DNA of 64,000 nucleotides. It comes from Siderastrea siderea. Its lineage: Eukaryota > Cnidaria > Anthozoa > Scleractinia > Rhizangiidae. This document shows positions 12,397-23,860 of the stretch, piece by piece. The stretch covers positions 42,216,377 to 42,280,376 of the forward strand of contig OZ034970.1 in the NCBI GenBank assembly GCA_964030785.1, in the 5' to 3' direction. A program made the position numbers and the translations under genes. Within the stretch, counting starts at the first letter, position 1, and each line of letters begins with the position of its first letter. A model generated the notes under the pieces. That model was not told the origin of the DNA. It did no database searches and saw only the letters and a program-made list of their open reading frames with translations.

Positions 12397-14187
12397 TTAA
12401 TCTATGTTTGGTAATGAAGACTGTAACTGGCTTTCTTCGACAAAAATAGGCGTTAAGTATTTTTCATCAAAGCGCGACCAAACTCTGACCAACCAAGACT
12501 TTTCGTATTGTCTCTTCTCGATTCTCTCTTGCGGCGTGCTTCCAGAAGGATCGTTAACGTCAATAAGACTCAACCTACGCGCTCTTTTCTCCTCCTCAAG
12601 CACGTCGATGCCTGTTTTAATTTTCAAGCACGAGAGAACTGGCATAGAGAGACCTCCAAACACTATCACAGACACGATAACAATTATGAGGGTCGTTGTA
12701 AGCATCATTTGACGTGGGATAGATACGGTGTTTCTCACAGCTAAGGCAAATGCGATCGCGCCGCGTAGTCCAGAGAAGAACATCATGTGTTGAACATTTA
12801 GCGGGATTTTTCGCGTTCTCCCCATATTCAGAATCAGCGAAAGCGGGTAAATATTAAGTGCACGTCCAACCTGTATAGCCATAAAAGACCAGCCGATGAA
12901 GCCAACATTCCACTGATGATTTGTAAAGGCAAACACAGACAGACCGATGTAGGAAAATATGAACGTTTCTGCTAAGAAGTTTAGAAGTTCAAAAGTTTGC
13001 ATGGTGCGGGTTCGCGATTCTTCTGTGAGATTTCTGTACGTGTAATGCTGTTGGGTTATCCCGCAGAAAAGAACAGCGACAATACCGGACCAATTTGAAA
13101 GTTCAGCTGCTAAGAACGTGCAATAAGACATGAGGAAAAAAAGCGCTGTTTCCAAGATCGGATAGCTTCCTATTTTCGTGAGCTTTGTGACGAGTGCGTT
13201 CACACAAGACATGCCACATCCAATGGTAAAAGAACCAACAAAAATAGCCACAAAATCTGCTATGGCTTTCAAAAAAGAGAAGAGATCGAAATCACGCAAA
13301 TCACTCTGATTGTACGCAAGGTACGTTTCTATAGCTCTGTAAAGAACAATAGCAACGGCGTCGTTGAGAACGCTCTCTCCGAAAACGAGCGCGTACATGT
13401 CGAGGTCGGCGTGAAGATCGTGAAAAATTGCCAGCACGGTCACAGGGTCAGTGGCGGAAATCAAAGCGCCAAAGAGCAAACATTCGGCGTAGTCAAAGCT
13501 TTCCGTGACTCCAGTCCAGATGTTAAACCCGAATACAAGCGAGCCAGTAACAAGGCAGGAAATCGTGGTACCAAAAAAAGCGTAGGTCATAATGGCACCT
13601 AGATTACGGAAGAAATAACGTTTCTGAAAACTATACCCGGCGTAGAAAATGATTGGAGGAAGAAGCACGTAGAAAAATATTTCCGGATTAAAGGAGGATT
13701 TTGATTCAATCTCGTTTCCTTCGTCTGATGGGGATGTTTGTGGAGGGAAGCGAATTCCCGTCAAAGTGTAAGAATAATCCGTCCCGTTGATGCTGACATA
13801 AACGTTCTTGGGTGCTATGGTGATGTTTCCGCAATTCTTTATTTTCACAGCCAGCGGTTTTCTCTGTCCATGGCTCTCGGAGTACTTGATTATGGCGCCC
13901 ACTACAACGCCTAGAATCATCGCGACTCCAGTTTCATGAAAGAACTCGAATCTACGGATCTTGAAAAGCCAGATCATGAGAACGTTGATGATCAAAAGAG
14001 TGATCAGTATCAGCATGCTTAGACTGTCTGTTTTGTGGGTGTTTTCCATTTCATCTTCTTTCTTGCCTTCTAGTGTAGTAGGAGTTTCTAGCGCTTCGGA
14101 CAACATAGCGCACAATATAATCAGCATTGACACGGTGAGAGTCAGGTTCACTTTCGCAATTATTCCGCAAGTCCAGGGAAAACTCAT
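12397..14187 (-). CDS. Organellar-type sodium/proton exchanger (NHE6/7/9 group), intronless
   Basis: A single uninterrupted frame of 596 residues. The first true ATG is at 14187-14185; the codons just upstream are open but contain no Met. The protein exchanges Na+ or K+ for H+ across membranes; the closest human relatives (SLC9A6, A7, A9) set endosomal and trans-Golgi pH. Visible features: an N-terminal hydrophobic segment (about 15-30), membrane span near 57-75, the amiloride-region motif FFYVLLPPIIF (171-181), ATDPVTVLAIF (245-255), the ion-binding GESVLNDAVAIVL (270-282), and FSGLRGAIAFALA in a late helix. A loop with NIT and NGT glycosylation sequons lies near 120-140. The cytoplasmic tail is short, making the protein smaller than the roughly 645-725 residues of vertebrate forms. 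The lack of introns contrasts with neighbouring BROX and may mean retroposition. Confidence 0.93.
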   Translation of the reverse strand: MSFPWTCGIIAKVNLTLTVSMLIILCAMLSEALETPTTLEGKKEDEMENTHKTDSLSMLILITLLIINVLMIWLFKIRRFEFFHETGVAMILGVVVGAIIKYSESHGQRKPLAVKIKNCGNITIAPKNVYVSINGTDYSYTLTGIRFPPQTSPSDEGNEIESKSSFNPEIFFYVLLPPIIFYAGYSFQKRYFFRNLGAIMTYAFFGTTISCLVTGSLVFGFNIWTGVTESFDYAECLLFGALISATDPVTVLAIFHDLHADLDMYALVFGESVLNDAVAIVLYRAIETYLAYNQSDLRDFDLFSFLKAIADFVAIFVGSFTIGCGMSCVNALVTKLTKIGSYPILETALFFLMSYCTFLAAELSNWSGIVAVLFCGITQQHYTYRNLTEESRTRTMQTFELLNFLAETFIFSYIGLSVFAFTNHQWNVGFIGWSFMAIQVGRALNIYPLSLILNMGRTRKIPLNVQHMMFFSGLRGAIAFALAVRNTVSIPRQMMLTTTLIIVIVSVIVFGGLSMPVLSCLKIKTGIDVLEEEKRARRLSLIDVNDPSGSTPQERIEKRQYEKSWLVRVWSRFDEKYLTPIFVEESQLQSSLPNID

Positions 14188-15548
14188 CCTTCTGTTGAAT
14201 CGCAAACGGCGCAGTCACTCAATCTTCAAGATTTTTGAAGCTCTGGTGAATTAAACTTGTTCACTGGATTGTTTCGCTGACAGAATCGAAGAATCAACAA
14301 ACGTGCGATGATATAATATTTCAAGCGTTGTGGTTCTCTCATGGGCGCTTTCGGTGCATTAAACGTTGACCATGAAGCATAATACAGGGTTCTAGAAATG
14401 AAAAGATTTCAGCCAAAATATGCGATGATCTAATAGCATTTTCTCTTATTTTCCAGCGGAGATGAGCGGAAATAAACTCGGGGTCGGAGAAACTTGGTAA
14501 ATTTTTAATGCGGAACCTGTTTCGTGTCGGAAGACCATTTGTTCAAGTACCGGAAAACGCAGGTGGAGGAGATGGACCGCGCAGTGTGAAAAAGTAAACT
14601 ATTTGATTACCAGTAGAAAAAATAAACTGGCTTTGGCAAAACTAACCAAAAGATCACCAGAAGTTTACAATCTCTTGATTTCTTTTTTATTTTTTCCGTT
14701 TTAGGCGAGTTTCATTATGGTCACCAACTGGAAGTAAATGTCTCGAGAGCAATAGGCATTCTGCGCGATGGTGTGCGATCCGACAATTTACCGCAAGCAT
14801 TCGCTGGGATCATACGTAAACTAGCCTTTTTAAGGGGGTTATGTCCTTAAAAAGCTTGAAGGCATATCACGTGGAATCATAGGAAAACTTAATCCTTTAA
14901 GCCCTAACAGTGACGAAAATGAAATTTCTCTTTACATCATTACTAATTGTCCAAACATTCAATTGATGAGAATAAAGGCAGTGAGCTCCAAGGATTAAAG
15001 ATGTCTTGATATTTAGCCAAATTCTCCTTACTGGTTCCATAAGAAATATATGGAGAACATTTAGGAGAATATGCATTTTCACTGGGTCAGGGCTTTTAAA
15101 AAGGGTTGAATATAATATTTGAACTTTATTAAAATTGCCCAACAAGTTTTCTACATTTTTTGGCTACTGACGGCCAGGAGGGAAAAAGATTGCACAATTT
15201 TTTCAAGTTTTTCCCTCGGCTTGCATCTCGAAAATCGTTCAAACCCAGTTAAAAATGATTACAGGTTTTTCTTGGTTTGGGAAAATTACTTGATTTCTTC
15301 CTCAGTGATGTTTTTTGGAGCATATCGTGTACGTAGAAAGTTACGCATACCTAGTTGTGATGTCATCACATAGTCACTAGCAAAACTAAAATCTTCTTGG
15401 AGCATGGCCCCGTTACAGCTGACTCCACTGATTCTGATTCGCCGGCCATTAATCGCCCATCTCGATTCTCTCATAATCACAAAACGATGAAGAAAATTAG
15501 CAAATCCTCTTCTTTTTTGCGATTGAAGGAAGGAAGTTAGTGTTTTTT
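14188..15548. other. 5' flank of the exchanger gene and intergenic sequence
   Basis: Presumed promoter of the minus-strand exchanger at its left side. No clear TATA box or coding motif is visible, and only short chance frames occur to 15480. Confidence 0.4.
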
Positions 15549-15683
15549 CTGTAAACTCATTTCACGCGCAGATGTCCATATTTCAATCGTGTCCATGGGG
15601 GAATTATGGCTTGAGGCGAATCATGATTCGCCCATGGAGTCACGAAATAATTCTGGGATCTGCGCATAAAATGAGTTTACAGA
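15549..15683. repeat. Fold-back element, 135 bp
   Basis: CTGTAAACTCATTT at the left end is inverted as AAATGAGTTTACAG at the right. A further CGCAGAT/ATCTGCG pair and a central TGGGGGAATTA/TAATTC region continue the pairing. No open frame. Confidence 0.75.
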
Positions 15684-16385
15684 GGAAATAATCACTTTCT
15701 GAGATATTAACAATCGTAAAAGAGCAGAATATCTGCTAATTTCTTAATTGCTTTGTACGTAGTTCAAAGAGAATCAAGACGGAGCGAATCATGTTTGAAA
15801 AACCCGGGAATCAACACATAGTAGTAAAGTCAGCTGTAATAAAGAGTATGATTCCAATTCTGAGCGATGGAACTACCATAATCACTAATTACGACTGCTG
15901 CTGATCAATCACGAATTCATCTTGGCAACCCATGATTGTCTGCAATTGGCCAGTGATCGTGCGATCAATCGGGATCCTTCAGAACACAATTCTCTCTTTA
16001 ACCCTCCCTCACCCTCTATTTATCTAACGTTGACTGAGACAATTTTGGTTGTTGCTAGTCTTTGGGAAGACGGATAGGAAAGGTGTTGCAACAAATAGGG
16101 TGATTTCAGTTCGTCATTCGTAATATTTCACAATTAATATTCTTAGTGCTCTCCATACTTGACGCTTTAATGTACAGTTTGTCATCACCTCATTTTGAAG
16201 TTTCTCTACTTCAGCAAATTACTTTTTCTGTCAGCCTCGATTTTAATTAATATTAAGCTCTATTGAACAAGAAAATTGGTGCTCTTTTTTGCCCTCGGGG
16301 TCACTAGTCAGGAGTTAAAACGAGCACCTTTCAGTGTGTTTTCTATTCAGTCTTCTCAAAGCAAATTCCGACCTATCCTCGGAGA
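15684..16385. other. Intergenic sequence, nothing recognised
   Basis: AT-rich DNA without coding motif, RNA gene or clear transposon end. Confidence 0.5.
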
Positions 16386-16536
16386 CCCAGGGGAAGATAG
16401 CGGGGCGAGGGTAAGTCGGAACGGGAGAAAAACTGAAGTGGGCGAAGAAAAGTAAAAGGCAAATTGAGTTTTCTTCGTCCACTTTTTTTTTTTTTGCCCG
16501 TTCCCACTTACCCTCACTCCACTATCTGCCCCTGGG
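16386..16536. repeat. Fold-back element with roughly 40-bp arms
   Basis: CCCAGGGG...GATAG...GAGGGTAAGT...GAACGGG (16386-16424) is matched in reverse by CCCGTTC...CCCTCACTCC...CCCCTGGG (16497-16536). The centre holds GAAGAAAAG and a T tract. It resembles a MITE I remember from corals. Confidence 0.7.
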
Positions 16537-19398
16537 ACTTCGAAGATGAGCAAATTCCAGAATTCTTGAGTTCGCATAGGTGCTGACGTTAAAAACGTTT
16601 CCATTTTTTCCTCCTTAAATACATATGTTTTGTCGATTACAGTTAATTTCTGCTCACTGTTCAAAGTGTTTTTCATTTCGAGTACTTGGGTTTCAGGAAA
16701 CCGGAGTTAATTTGATTGGAAACCCAGTACTAATAACCTTTTCCGCTTCAATAGATTTCATACCTTTCTCACGGTTTGATCTCGTATATGATTGGTCAGC
16801 TACAAACTGACAAGTTGAAGTCGAATGAGAGTGCCCACGCTTTTCTGATTTGTGCGTCATTCCTGAAAAACGCTTTTAAATCAAACAGCGGAGCTAAACG
16901 CAGACTTTCAAAATGGTGGCCATTCTGAAGGACCGGGGCCGGGAGTCCGGGAGACAAGGGGGCCGGGGTGCGAGTTAAGGGGGCCGGAAAGGGGATTCCC
17001 AAGGTGGCGGCAAGGGGGAGAAACAGGGGAAGATAACGCAATATTGTGCAATAATTTGCAATCGAAAAAGCGCAAAGAAACTCGAGCTAATAACAATAGG
17101 GCAGGAACCGTTCAGGAAGAGGGAAGTTTAATCTCTCCTGCCCTCCCCCCCCCCCCCCCCCTTCCTCATTGTTTGCAGTTTTAGGCGGCTGGGTTTTCTT
17201 GTGGGAACAGGGAAAAAATTGCTTCCAACTACAGTTTGAAGATTCCGGTAACAAAGCTTTACTGTGAGGAAAGGAGCATACCGTCATTGCATCATTTAGC
17301 CAAGACTCGTCCCCGGGAGTACTGCCACGTTCCTTAGGGGCTGGCTGCTTTTTTTGTGTGTGTAACTGTTAATTCATTTGAGGTGGTTCTTCTTTGGTAA
17401 TTTGAGTTTCAGTTTGGTATCTCTGGGATGGCCTCGTTGAAAAAAAAAGACAACTTACTTGCCACCAGTTTAGCAGAGGAGATTTTCCACTGGAAGATTT
17501 CGACGAAATTCCCGGGTTTTTATGGCCGGCCTCTCCCCTCACTTCCTGGCCTGCGGCTTAACGTACATTCAGCGCCGAATGTTTTTCTTTTACAGCCAAA
17601 CACTGGGGTAGTGCAGACTTGTTCCCAGTCATTCCTGGGGAAGATTCTATGAGAAAGCATTGCATTATGGGTTCGTCTTTCCCAGCAACCCTCATCATGC
17701 CATCATTTTTTCTTCGAATAACAAATAATTAGGAACTGGTGACGAGTCTGGGTGTAGCGCACCTGAACTGTTGTACCTGTGTTACAACTGTGGCTCTTTC
17801 CACACTGCTCTAGACACAAGATTACAGATTGCACCACTTGAGCTAAGACAAGACTAAGAGCAGTCTCTAATTGCTCTAAGTGTTGCCGTAAAGTGATAAG
17901 TGAACATGTCAAAGCTGATAGTCAGAGGGAAAAAAACAAACTAACAAAACAAAAGTGAAATTTGGTAGTCTCTTCCTGTTTGGACAACCTTTATACTGTA
18001 TCATGGCAGTTTCCTAATGGCCATCTTAAATTCTTTGTTATGACTGTTTATTTGAGTGCTGAATACAGTTGTATATTCAGTCTCTGACTTCTTTTGGTTC
18101 CATCAAGTGTTAACGAGGCCCTATGTATCACGTGGCACAGAGTTACAATGTATGCAATTAAATGTGGGTCATGTTTTTTGCAAGTCAACAAACAAACAAC
18201 CTCTCAGAACCACGCACTTCACTCCTGCAATCATATGCAGCTACCACAGGGAACTGAACTTTATATCTATTAAAATTATCACTTTAATTCATCTCTCAAT
18301 TCAAAAGCACTTGTCTGCAAAGGTGGCCACAGGTGACCCAAGTGCAAGTGACCCACCAACTTTACATGTATAACAAAAATAATACACCATGGTAAGTTAT
18401 TGACAGTGTCACGTAATACTTAAACTGCAAAATATGGGCAAAACTCAATTTTATCTTTTAAAACTTCTCAGTAAACATTAATTAATTAAATTAAACTCTA
18501 CTAAAATAATTATTACTTTTTAGTACCAACAAAAACAATCATCCAATAATAATTCTTTACTTCACAGCACTGTCACATCAAAACTTCAGTAACTGTAACT
18601 GAAAATGCGGTCAATTAGGCACTTAAATCTGTATTTTAATACTTGCACATTAAATGTAGAAGTTAAATATTATTTTATTTTTTCAGTCAGGGCTGTTCCA
18701 AGAGTCAACAAATTTTTTAAGATATTTTTTGGAGATAAATTACACAAGGGAAAGGGTAGTATTTGTTAACCAAGTGAAATACACGCAGCAGCAAACTTTA
18801 ATTATCAACATAGCCTGTGTGGAAGCTCTAGGGGGTGAGGAGAAAATGAGACTTGCTCTCCCCCCCCCCCCCTCCCAAGAACTTGCTCATAGGCTATTAT
18901 CAACATTAAAACTGTAAACATCTTATTGAACCATGAACAATGTAACATAAAAATTTGGAATACTGGGGAGACAGCACTGGCTTGCTTGGTACTTAGTGCC
19001 TTTTATTGATATTCATTATTTCCACTTCCCATTTTTTTAAAATAGAATTAGCCAAGTTGTGTTATTATGATGTGCAAAAAAGAAGGAAGAAAAAAAAAAA
19101 AAGAAGGAAGTTTCCCGCTTCCTAAGAAAGTTACCATTGGGTCGCATCATTCATGTTTTGTGCTATTTAGACCTTTTACTCAATACTTTTTCAATCCAGG
19201 CAAATACAGTTGAACCAAGAACTTGAACAAAGAGAAGTTTCCTGCCCTTCATGCATTTCAGCATATTTTAGTACTCCTAGTTACACAAACTTTCTATATC
19301 TCAAACATTTTTTGGTTTCTTCTGAAAATTTGAGCTATCATGATTCTACTGAAATGACTTTAATTTGTGGTTGGAATTTGTTTATGGTCTAATTTCAA
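16537..19398. other. Intergenic sequence with C- and G-rich tracts
   Basis: No supported gene. G-rich purine sequence at 16925-17010, a poly-C tract near 17146-17161 and another near 18861-18872. A 74-codon frame from 17428 is open but matches no family I know. Confidence 0.45.
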
Positions 19399-19882
19399 TT
19401 GAAGGGCCCAGTGGAAAAAGGGCATACCGGGTAAGTGATGATTATAGGTTGAAAATCTAAATTGGTGCTATTTAGCTGAACATTGGCACACAGGCTGGTT
19501 TTCATGTAAGGAACATTGTTGTGCATTTATTTTCTTGACCTGAGAGCTTCAATTCGAAGAATTAGAGTATTATGTTTGCTTAAAACTGACAAGGACGAAA
19601 AAACAGGACCGTGGATTCCAGGTTGAATTCCTTTGTTTTAGTTTAGGCAGAGAACAAAAGAAATCATTCACACTTCACTTGAGCAAGTTCAGTTCAACAA
19701 AACTTTTTACACAAAAGTAATACGCTAATTCTTTGAATTTTAGATCTCAGGTCAAGAAATAAATGCACAACAGTGTTCCTGACATGAAAACCAGTCCGTG
19801 TGCCAATGTTCAGCTAAATAGCACCAATTTCAATTTTAACCTCAAATCATCACTTACATCCTTTTTCCACCGAGCCCTTCAA
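19399..19882. mobile_element. Long fold-back transposon, 484 bp
   Basis: The ends are inverted: TTGAAGGGCCCAGTGGAAAA at left, its counterpart TTTTCCACCGAGCCCTTCAA at right. Pairing continues imperfectly over about 170 bp per arm; for example GGTGCTATTTAGCTGAACAT in the left arm is mirrored near 19805-19830. The unpaired centre is about 130 bp. No coding capacity, and no target duplication could be fixed. Confidence 0.8.
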
Positions 19883-20029
19883 CTTCCTTTGCCTTGAACT
19901 CATTACCAAAAACATCCAAATTCTGGAATTAAAGACAGAAAGGAATGTCAAAATCAAACCAAAAATAGAAAAGAAAAACTGCCAAAAATATAATCATTTT
20001 ACTTTTACATTCATGAATCACTTTAATCA

Positions 20030-20150
20030 TAAGAAGGAAAAACATAGCCATGACTGACTGAGTTGCAATCAAAACAAATTGGTATACCATAAAAGGAAAC
20101 CCTTGCCCCACCCTGCCAAAAAAAACAACCATTATGCAAAACATTGCAAA
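20030..20150. repeat. Dispersed repeat, copy 1 (second copy 24650-24775)
   Basis: The stretch around ATAGCCATGACTGACTGAGT and CAAATTGGTATACCATAAAA recurs in the same orientation at about 24650-24775 in BROX intron 1 with scattered changes. Function unknown; probably an old interspersed element. Confidence 0.65.
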
Positions 20151-21051
20151 GAGCTAGGGCCAGTTTAAACAGTACAACTTTGCGTACGACATTTACATGT
20201 GACTTGTGTAGCTCGCATTCTGTAGATGCCCTATACAACTCTCACCCAGTGACACCGCATGTACAATTCCGGTCAAGGGTGAGTTGACAGTCTGGACTCA
20301 ATCCTCGAAACTAGATTCTGACGTCTCCAAACTCAAGACGTTTGAGGTTTGAGATGCAAGAATCAAGGATCGAGAATCGAGGATTGAGAATTGTCATACA
20401 CGTAGGGTTATGAAACATGTTCAAATCTCCTACTTTTCATGTTTACGCTTGTTGTAATGATTCTGTAGGTCCGATTAAGTTGGTGCAATTTTGTTGTAGG
20501 TATAGTGTAAGCAAGTTGCAAGACCAGAGCAACATGAGCTGCAAACGTTTCATGCGACAGTCACAAGCGACATGTAAAGACCTCATAATGCCTTTACATG
20601 TACATGTACATGTACAGTCTATACATACATGTACCACGTGAAACCTGGTCAATGTTTGAAAACCCTGAAAAACAAATGCCATGGTCCTGCACTGTTTACC
20701 AAAAAGAGAAAGATTTATGCAGAGGGCCACAAACTTCCCTATACTTATGGATAAAGGCTGTTAAATGAGCACAAAATAAAGACAACTAAATGACTACTTA
20801 TGGTCACCCTTATTGGCTACAGCACAAGAAGCAGAGCAGAAGCTATCAGGAATCTTACTGTCAGAAGAACTATTATTGCCACAAAATGTGGTGTATAGGT
20901 TTGTTACCAATGGTTTAGCTAGGCACGATTTTAAAGAAAATTTCATGTACGATGTAAAATATCCATCACCATTACTGGGTATGTCTGATGAATGTAGGCA
21001 CTTTTTCTGGGAGACCGAATCATGCAAAGTTAAGCTAATTGATGAACTTTA

Positions 21052-21229
21052 AATAAATGTAAAGAAGATCCTCGCAGTTATTAACGCAACTTATGCAGTT
21101 GTGAAAAGAAAGCCTGAAAAAATCAGGCTTTCTTTTCGCAACTGCATAAGTTGCGTTAATAACTGCGAGGATCTTCTTTACATTTATTTCCTCATTCCGC
21201 AGTTCAAATATATGAATTTCATACATTCA
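21052..21229. mobile_element. Hairpin element with 12-bp flanking duplication
   Basis: 21051-21189 folds into an almost perfect stem of about 67 bp per arm with a 5-base A loop; I see one mismatch (GTTGTGAAAAG against GTTGCGAAAAG). An AT-rich tail follows to 21229. The identical 12-mer TGATGAACTTTA stands on both sides (21040-21051 and 21230-21241), as expected for a target-site duplication. The right arm supplies AATAAA on the minus strand (21188-21183), about 215 bp after the RNF216 stop. Confidence 0.8.
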
Positions 21230-21401
21230 TGATGAACTTTAGTTACCAGGGAAAGTACACGTAGTAGAGCACTAAGTGGCACGTACCACATGTACGTTGC
21301 ATGGCATTCCATGGCTTGTGCTCAGATACAAGATATGCAATACACTGTATGTGGTACAAGTGCCTTTTCTCAGGCTACCCAAAACTGCACCTGTACACTA
21401 T

Positions 21402-23471
21402 TCAGTTTGCTTTCATTTTTTTGGCAGGGTTGTCACCTAATTCTGTCTTTTCTGCTTCAAACTTTCTCTTTGCCTCTAAAGCCTCTTTCTCTATTTCCTT
21501 GACTGCACGGTTGTCGTCTTCAGAAGGATCACTCCACAGAGAGCAGCTTGTGCATTTGGTACATGATTTGCCTGGATCCTTTGGATGCTGACAAAAGTGA
21601 TTGTAACTTATCTTGGGTTTCCGACAGACATAACACATTGTTGTTCCGCAGCGGCATGTCATTTTGTTGCACCCATCAGATTTTGTAAACTCACATCCAC
21701 ATTTGGGACATTTTCGTATCTTGGCCATTGTCATTTTTTCTTCAAAAGAAAGCCTGACATCTTTTTCTGCTGACTTTTCAACCTCGCTGCACTTCAAGCC
21801 AAAGTGTTCAGACCACTCTTCTTTACAATAACGACAAGTTTCTTTAGCACATGAAGGATTCTGACATTTGAACACTTTATCTTCGGGTGGCAGGATGGCA
21901 GCAAAATCACAGGAAGGGCAGCGCACAAAATCATCCATTTGTGCCAACAACAATGACTCTTCTTGGACACGATCTTCATATTTTTCCAGGATGTTGCTGG
22001 GTAATGCTTTCTTTAGCTGACTCAAAGGAAAAGTGCCGTCGCAACCATCAGTCATGCAGGTGAGGGCTGCTTTTCCTTGGCCAAATGCTGCCTCCTTTGC
22101 ATAGTTCATAAGACAACTTGCACAGAACAAATGTCCTTCTAGACACTGAACCATGTCCTCAAAAGCTGAGTCTCCATAGCAACAACCACACTCAATCTTT
22201 TGACCTTCTTCTTCATACTGTTCATTGTTTAAGCTCATAGCAAGCATCCTGTCTCTCTCCTCAGATTTGGAGAGCTCAAACATTTTCATAAATTCCATCT
22301 CTCTTAGTAACTCCTCATCCATCTCACGTTGTGTACAGACTGGTATACTAGAGCGCCCACATTTTAGGAGCTCTATTTTAGGCGGAATGAAAAAGTCTTT
22401 GCTGTTAGGTGGGCTGGCAAGTGACACAGGCAGCTGCATTGCATTTGTACCTTGAGATGCACCAGTCGTAGTTGACGTAGCAGTTCCACTAGACACTAGA
22501 AGCTGTTCTTGCAAATACCTCTTACTGGGAGCATAATGACCTCTGAACTTTGCCATGGCTAACCTGATGTATCTCATGGGAATCATCTTGAATTCATTTT
22601 GTAAAAATAAACAGCACTGGTGCCTATATTTGCTTGAAACCTGTGAAGAGAAGTCTTTGAAGTAGTCCTTTCCTTTCTGGTCTTCAGGCAGACTAGTAAA
22701 TGGTGGACTTGACAAAACGGGTGATTTTCTAGGATAATTCTTTGTCTCCAATAGCTCGTTACAAGCATTGTTGATTGCCTCAGAGGGTGGGATATGGGCC
22801 CACTTATCAACAAGACTCTCAAGAAAAGCGTCTTCAACATCAGGAAATAACGCATGGAGGTTTTTCAAAGCTTCTTCCATCGGATCTACAGGAGGTTTCA
22901 CGCAAACGCTCTGAATTTCGCGGGGTTCTTGTCGAGGTGTAGTCGGGGTACAAGCAGTCGATGCTGTGGCAGTCGCAGAAGGACTTCTCAAATAACTTCC
23001 AGACAAAGAATTTCGCCTTGCTTCCGGCGTATTTGTTAGGTTTTGAGAGCGTGGCGATATTGGCGTCGAATTATTGGAAGCAGGAGACCATTTGTACTCT
23101 GTGAATTGAGGCTCTTCGGTCAGGTTTATAACATGATGGCCGGCAACTCTTGGTTGCACTTTAGGGGAGCGGGAAGTAGTCGACACAAAAATTACATCGT
23201 TATCAACGATTTTATCAGGAGAAATAGTTCGATTTTCATCATGGTCTAAAGAAATGGGAGAAACGGGACGCCTTCTCTGTGGTACAGGTACTTCGTGGAC
23301 ACTTTGTTCAGCCAAAAGGATATCAATACAGCCAGGAATAATCGTTGCTGGGTCGCTTCCTACAGTTTCCCGCACATTTCTGATGCAGTTCGACAGAACG
23401 CGGTCGTTAAGCTGTGGAAAAATTGATCTTAAAGAATCTAAAATCCTCGCCTCGTTGTCGACGACCGCCAT
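21402..23471 (-). CDS. RNF216: RBR-type E3 ubiquitin ligase RNF216/TRIAD3, intronless
   Basis: A single 689-residue frame starting at ATG 23471. It carries a RING-IBR-RING unit: RING1 begins ECGCCYGDSAFEDMVQC (from about 427), IBR around 496-560 (CPSC...CQNPSC...CRYC), RING2 from about 588 (RKCPKCGCEF...DGCNKMTCRCG). By analogy with RBR ligases, the Cys in KMTC (about 606) should carry the ubiquitin thioester. The following FCQHPKDPG...CTKCTSCSLW is characteristic of RNF216. N-terminal segments near 8-55 and 199-245 look like CUE-type helical ubiquitin-binding domains (inference). Vertebrate RNF216 degrades signalling proteins and is split into many exons; this copy has none. It starts head to head with BROX. 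The C-terminus is short and lysine-rich, without the long proline-rich tail of vertebrate forms. Confidence 0.93.
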   Translation of the reverse strand: MAVVDNEARILDSLRSIFPQLNDRVLSNCIRNVRETVGSDPATIIPGCIDILLAEQSVHEVPVPQRRRPVSPISLDHDENRTISPDKIVDNDVIFVSTTSRSPKVQPRVAGHHVINLTEEPQFTEYKWSPASNNSTPISPRSQNLTNTPEARRNSLSGSYLRSPSATATASTACTPTTPRQEPREIQSVCVKPPVDPMEEALKNLHALFPDVEDAFLESLVDKWAHIPPSEAINNACNELLETKNYPRKSPVLSSPPFTSLPEDQKGKDYFKDFSSQVSSKYRHQCCLFLQNEFKMIPMRYIRLAMAKFRGHYAPSKRYLQEQLLVSSGTATSTTTGASQGTNAMQLPVSLASPPNSKDFFIPPKIELLKCGRSSIPVCTQREMDEELLREMEFMKMFELSKSEERDRMLAMSLNNEQYEEEGQKIECGCCYGDSAFEDMVQCLEGHLFCASCLMNYAKEAAFGQGKAALTCMTDGCDGTFPLSQLKKALPSNILEKYEDRVQEESLLLAQMDDFVRCPSCDFAAILPPEDKVFKCQNPSCAKETCRYCKEEWSEHFGLKCSEVEKSAEKDVRLSFEEKMTMAKIRKCPKCGCEFTKSDGCNKMTCRCGTTMCYVCRKPKISYNHFCQHPKDPGKSCTKCTSCSLWSDPSEDDNRAVKEIEKEALEAKRKFEAEKTELGDNPAKKMKAN

Positions 23472-23860
23472 TTAGGACAGCTGCTCGTACATTCAAGAGA
23501 TTTGAGCGTGAACAATGTCCCCAAAAGGATTTCCCAAGTGAATCACACTTTGTTTCAAAATCGGCGCGAACTTTGGGAAATGAATGTTGCGCAAAGATAG
23601 CCTTCATGTAAGCTTCCATAAGGCATACTCTTTCTATTTGTCCGCTCTCCCGATGACCAAATATAAGCAAACGCGGAGACTGTAAGAACATCGGGACCAA
23701 TGAAAACCACGAAAAAAATCCGGTGATTCCCGAAGATTGCTTTCATCTGAATATCGGTTTCCGGAATAGGTTTCGTCAGTAATTCTGTCAGCGGACTACA
23801 ACAAAAACATAGCCTACAAAACGGAAAATTACATTTGTAGCTAAAAATAACAAAACCAAA
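23472..23860. promoter_or_regulatory. Shared upstream region of RNF216 and BROX
   Basis: Only 389 bp separate the two divergent start codons, so both 5' UTRs and promoters must lie here or overlap. No TATA box is evident. Head-to-head spacing of this size is typical of bidirectional promoters; co-regulation is inference. Confidence 0.6.

Noticed and set aside
20813..21052. 79-codon plus-strand frame starting MATAQEAEQ
   Set aside because: It runs into the fold-back insertion and its flanking duplication, opposite the RNF216 3' region, with no family similarity.
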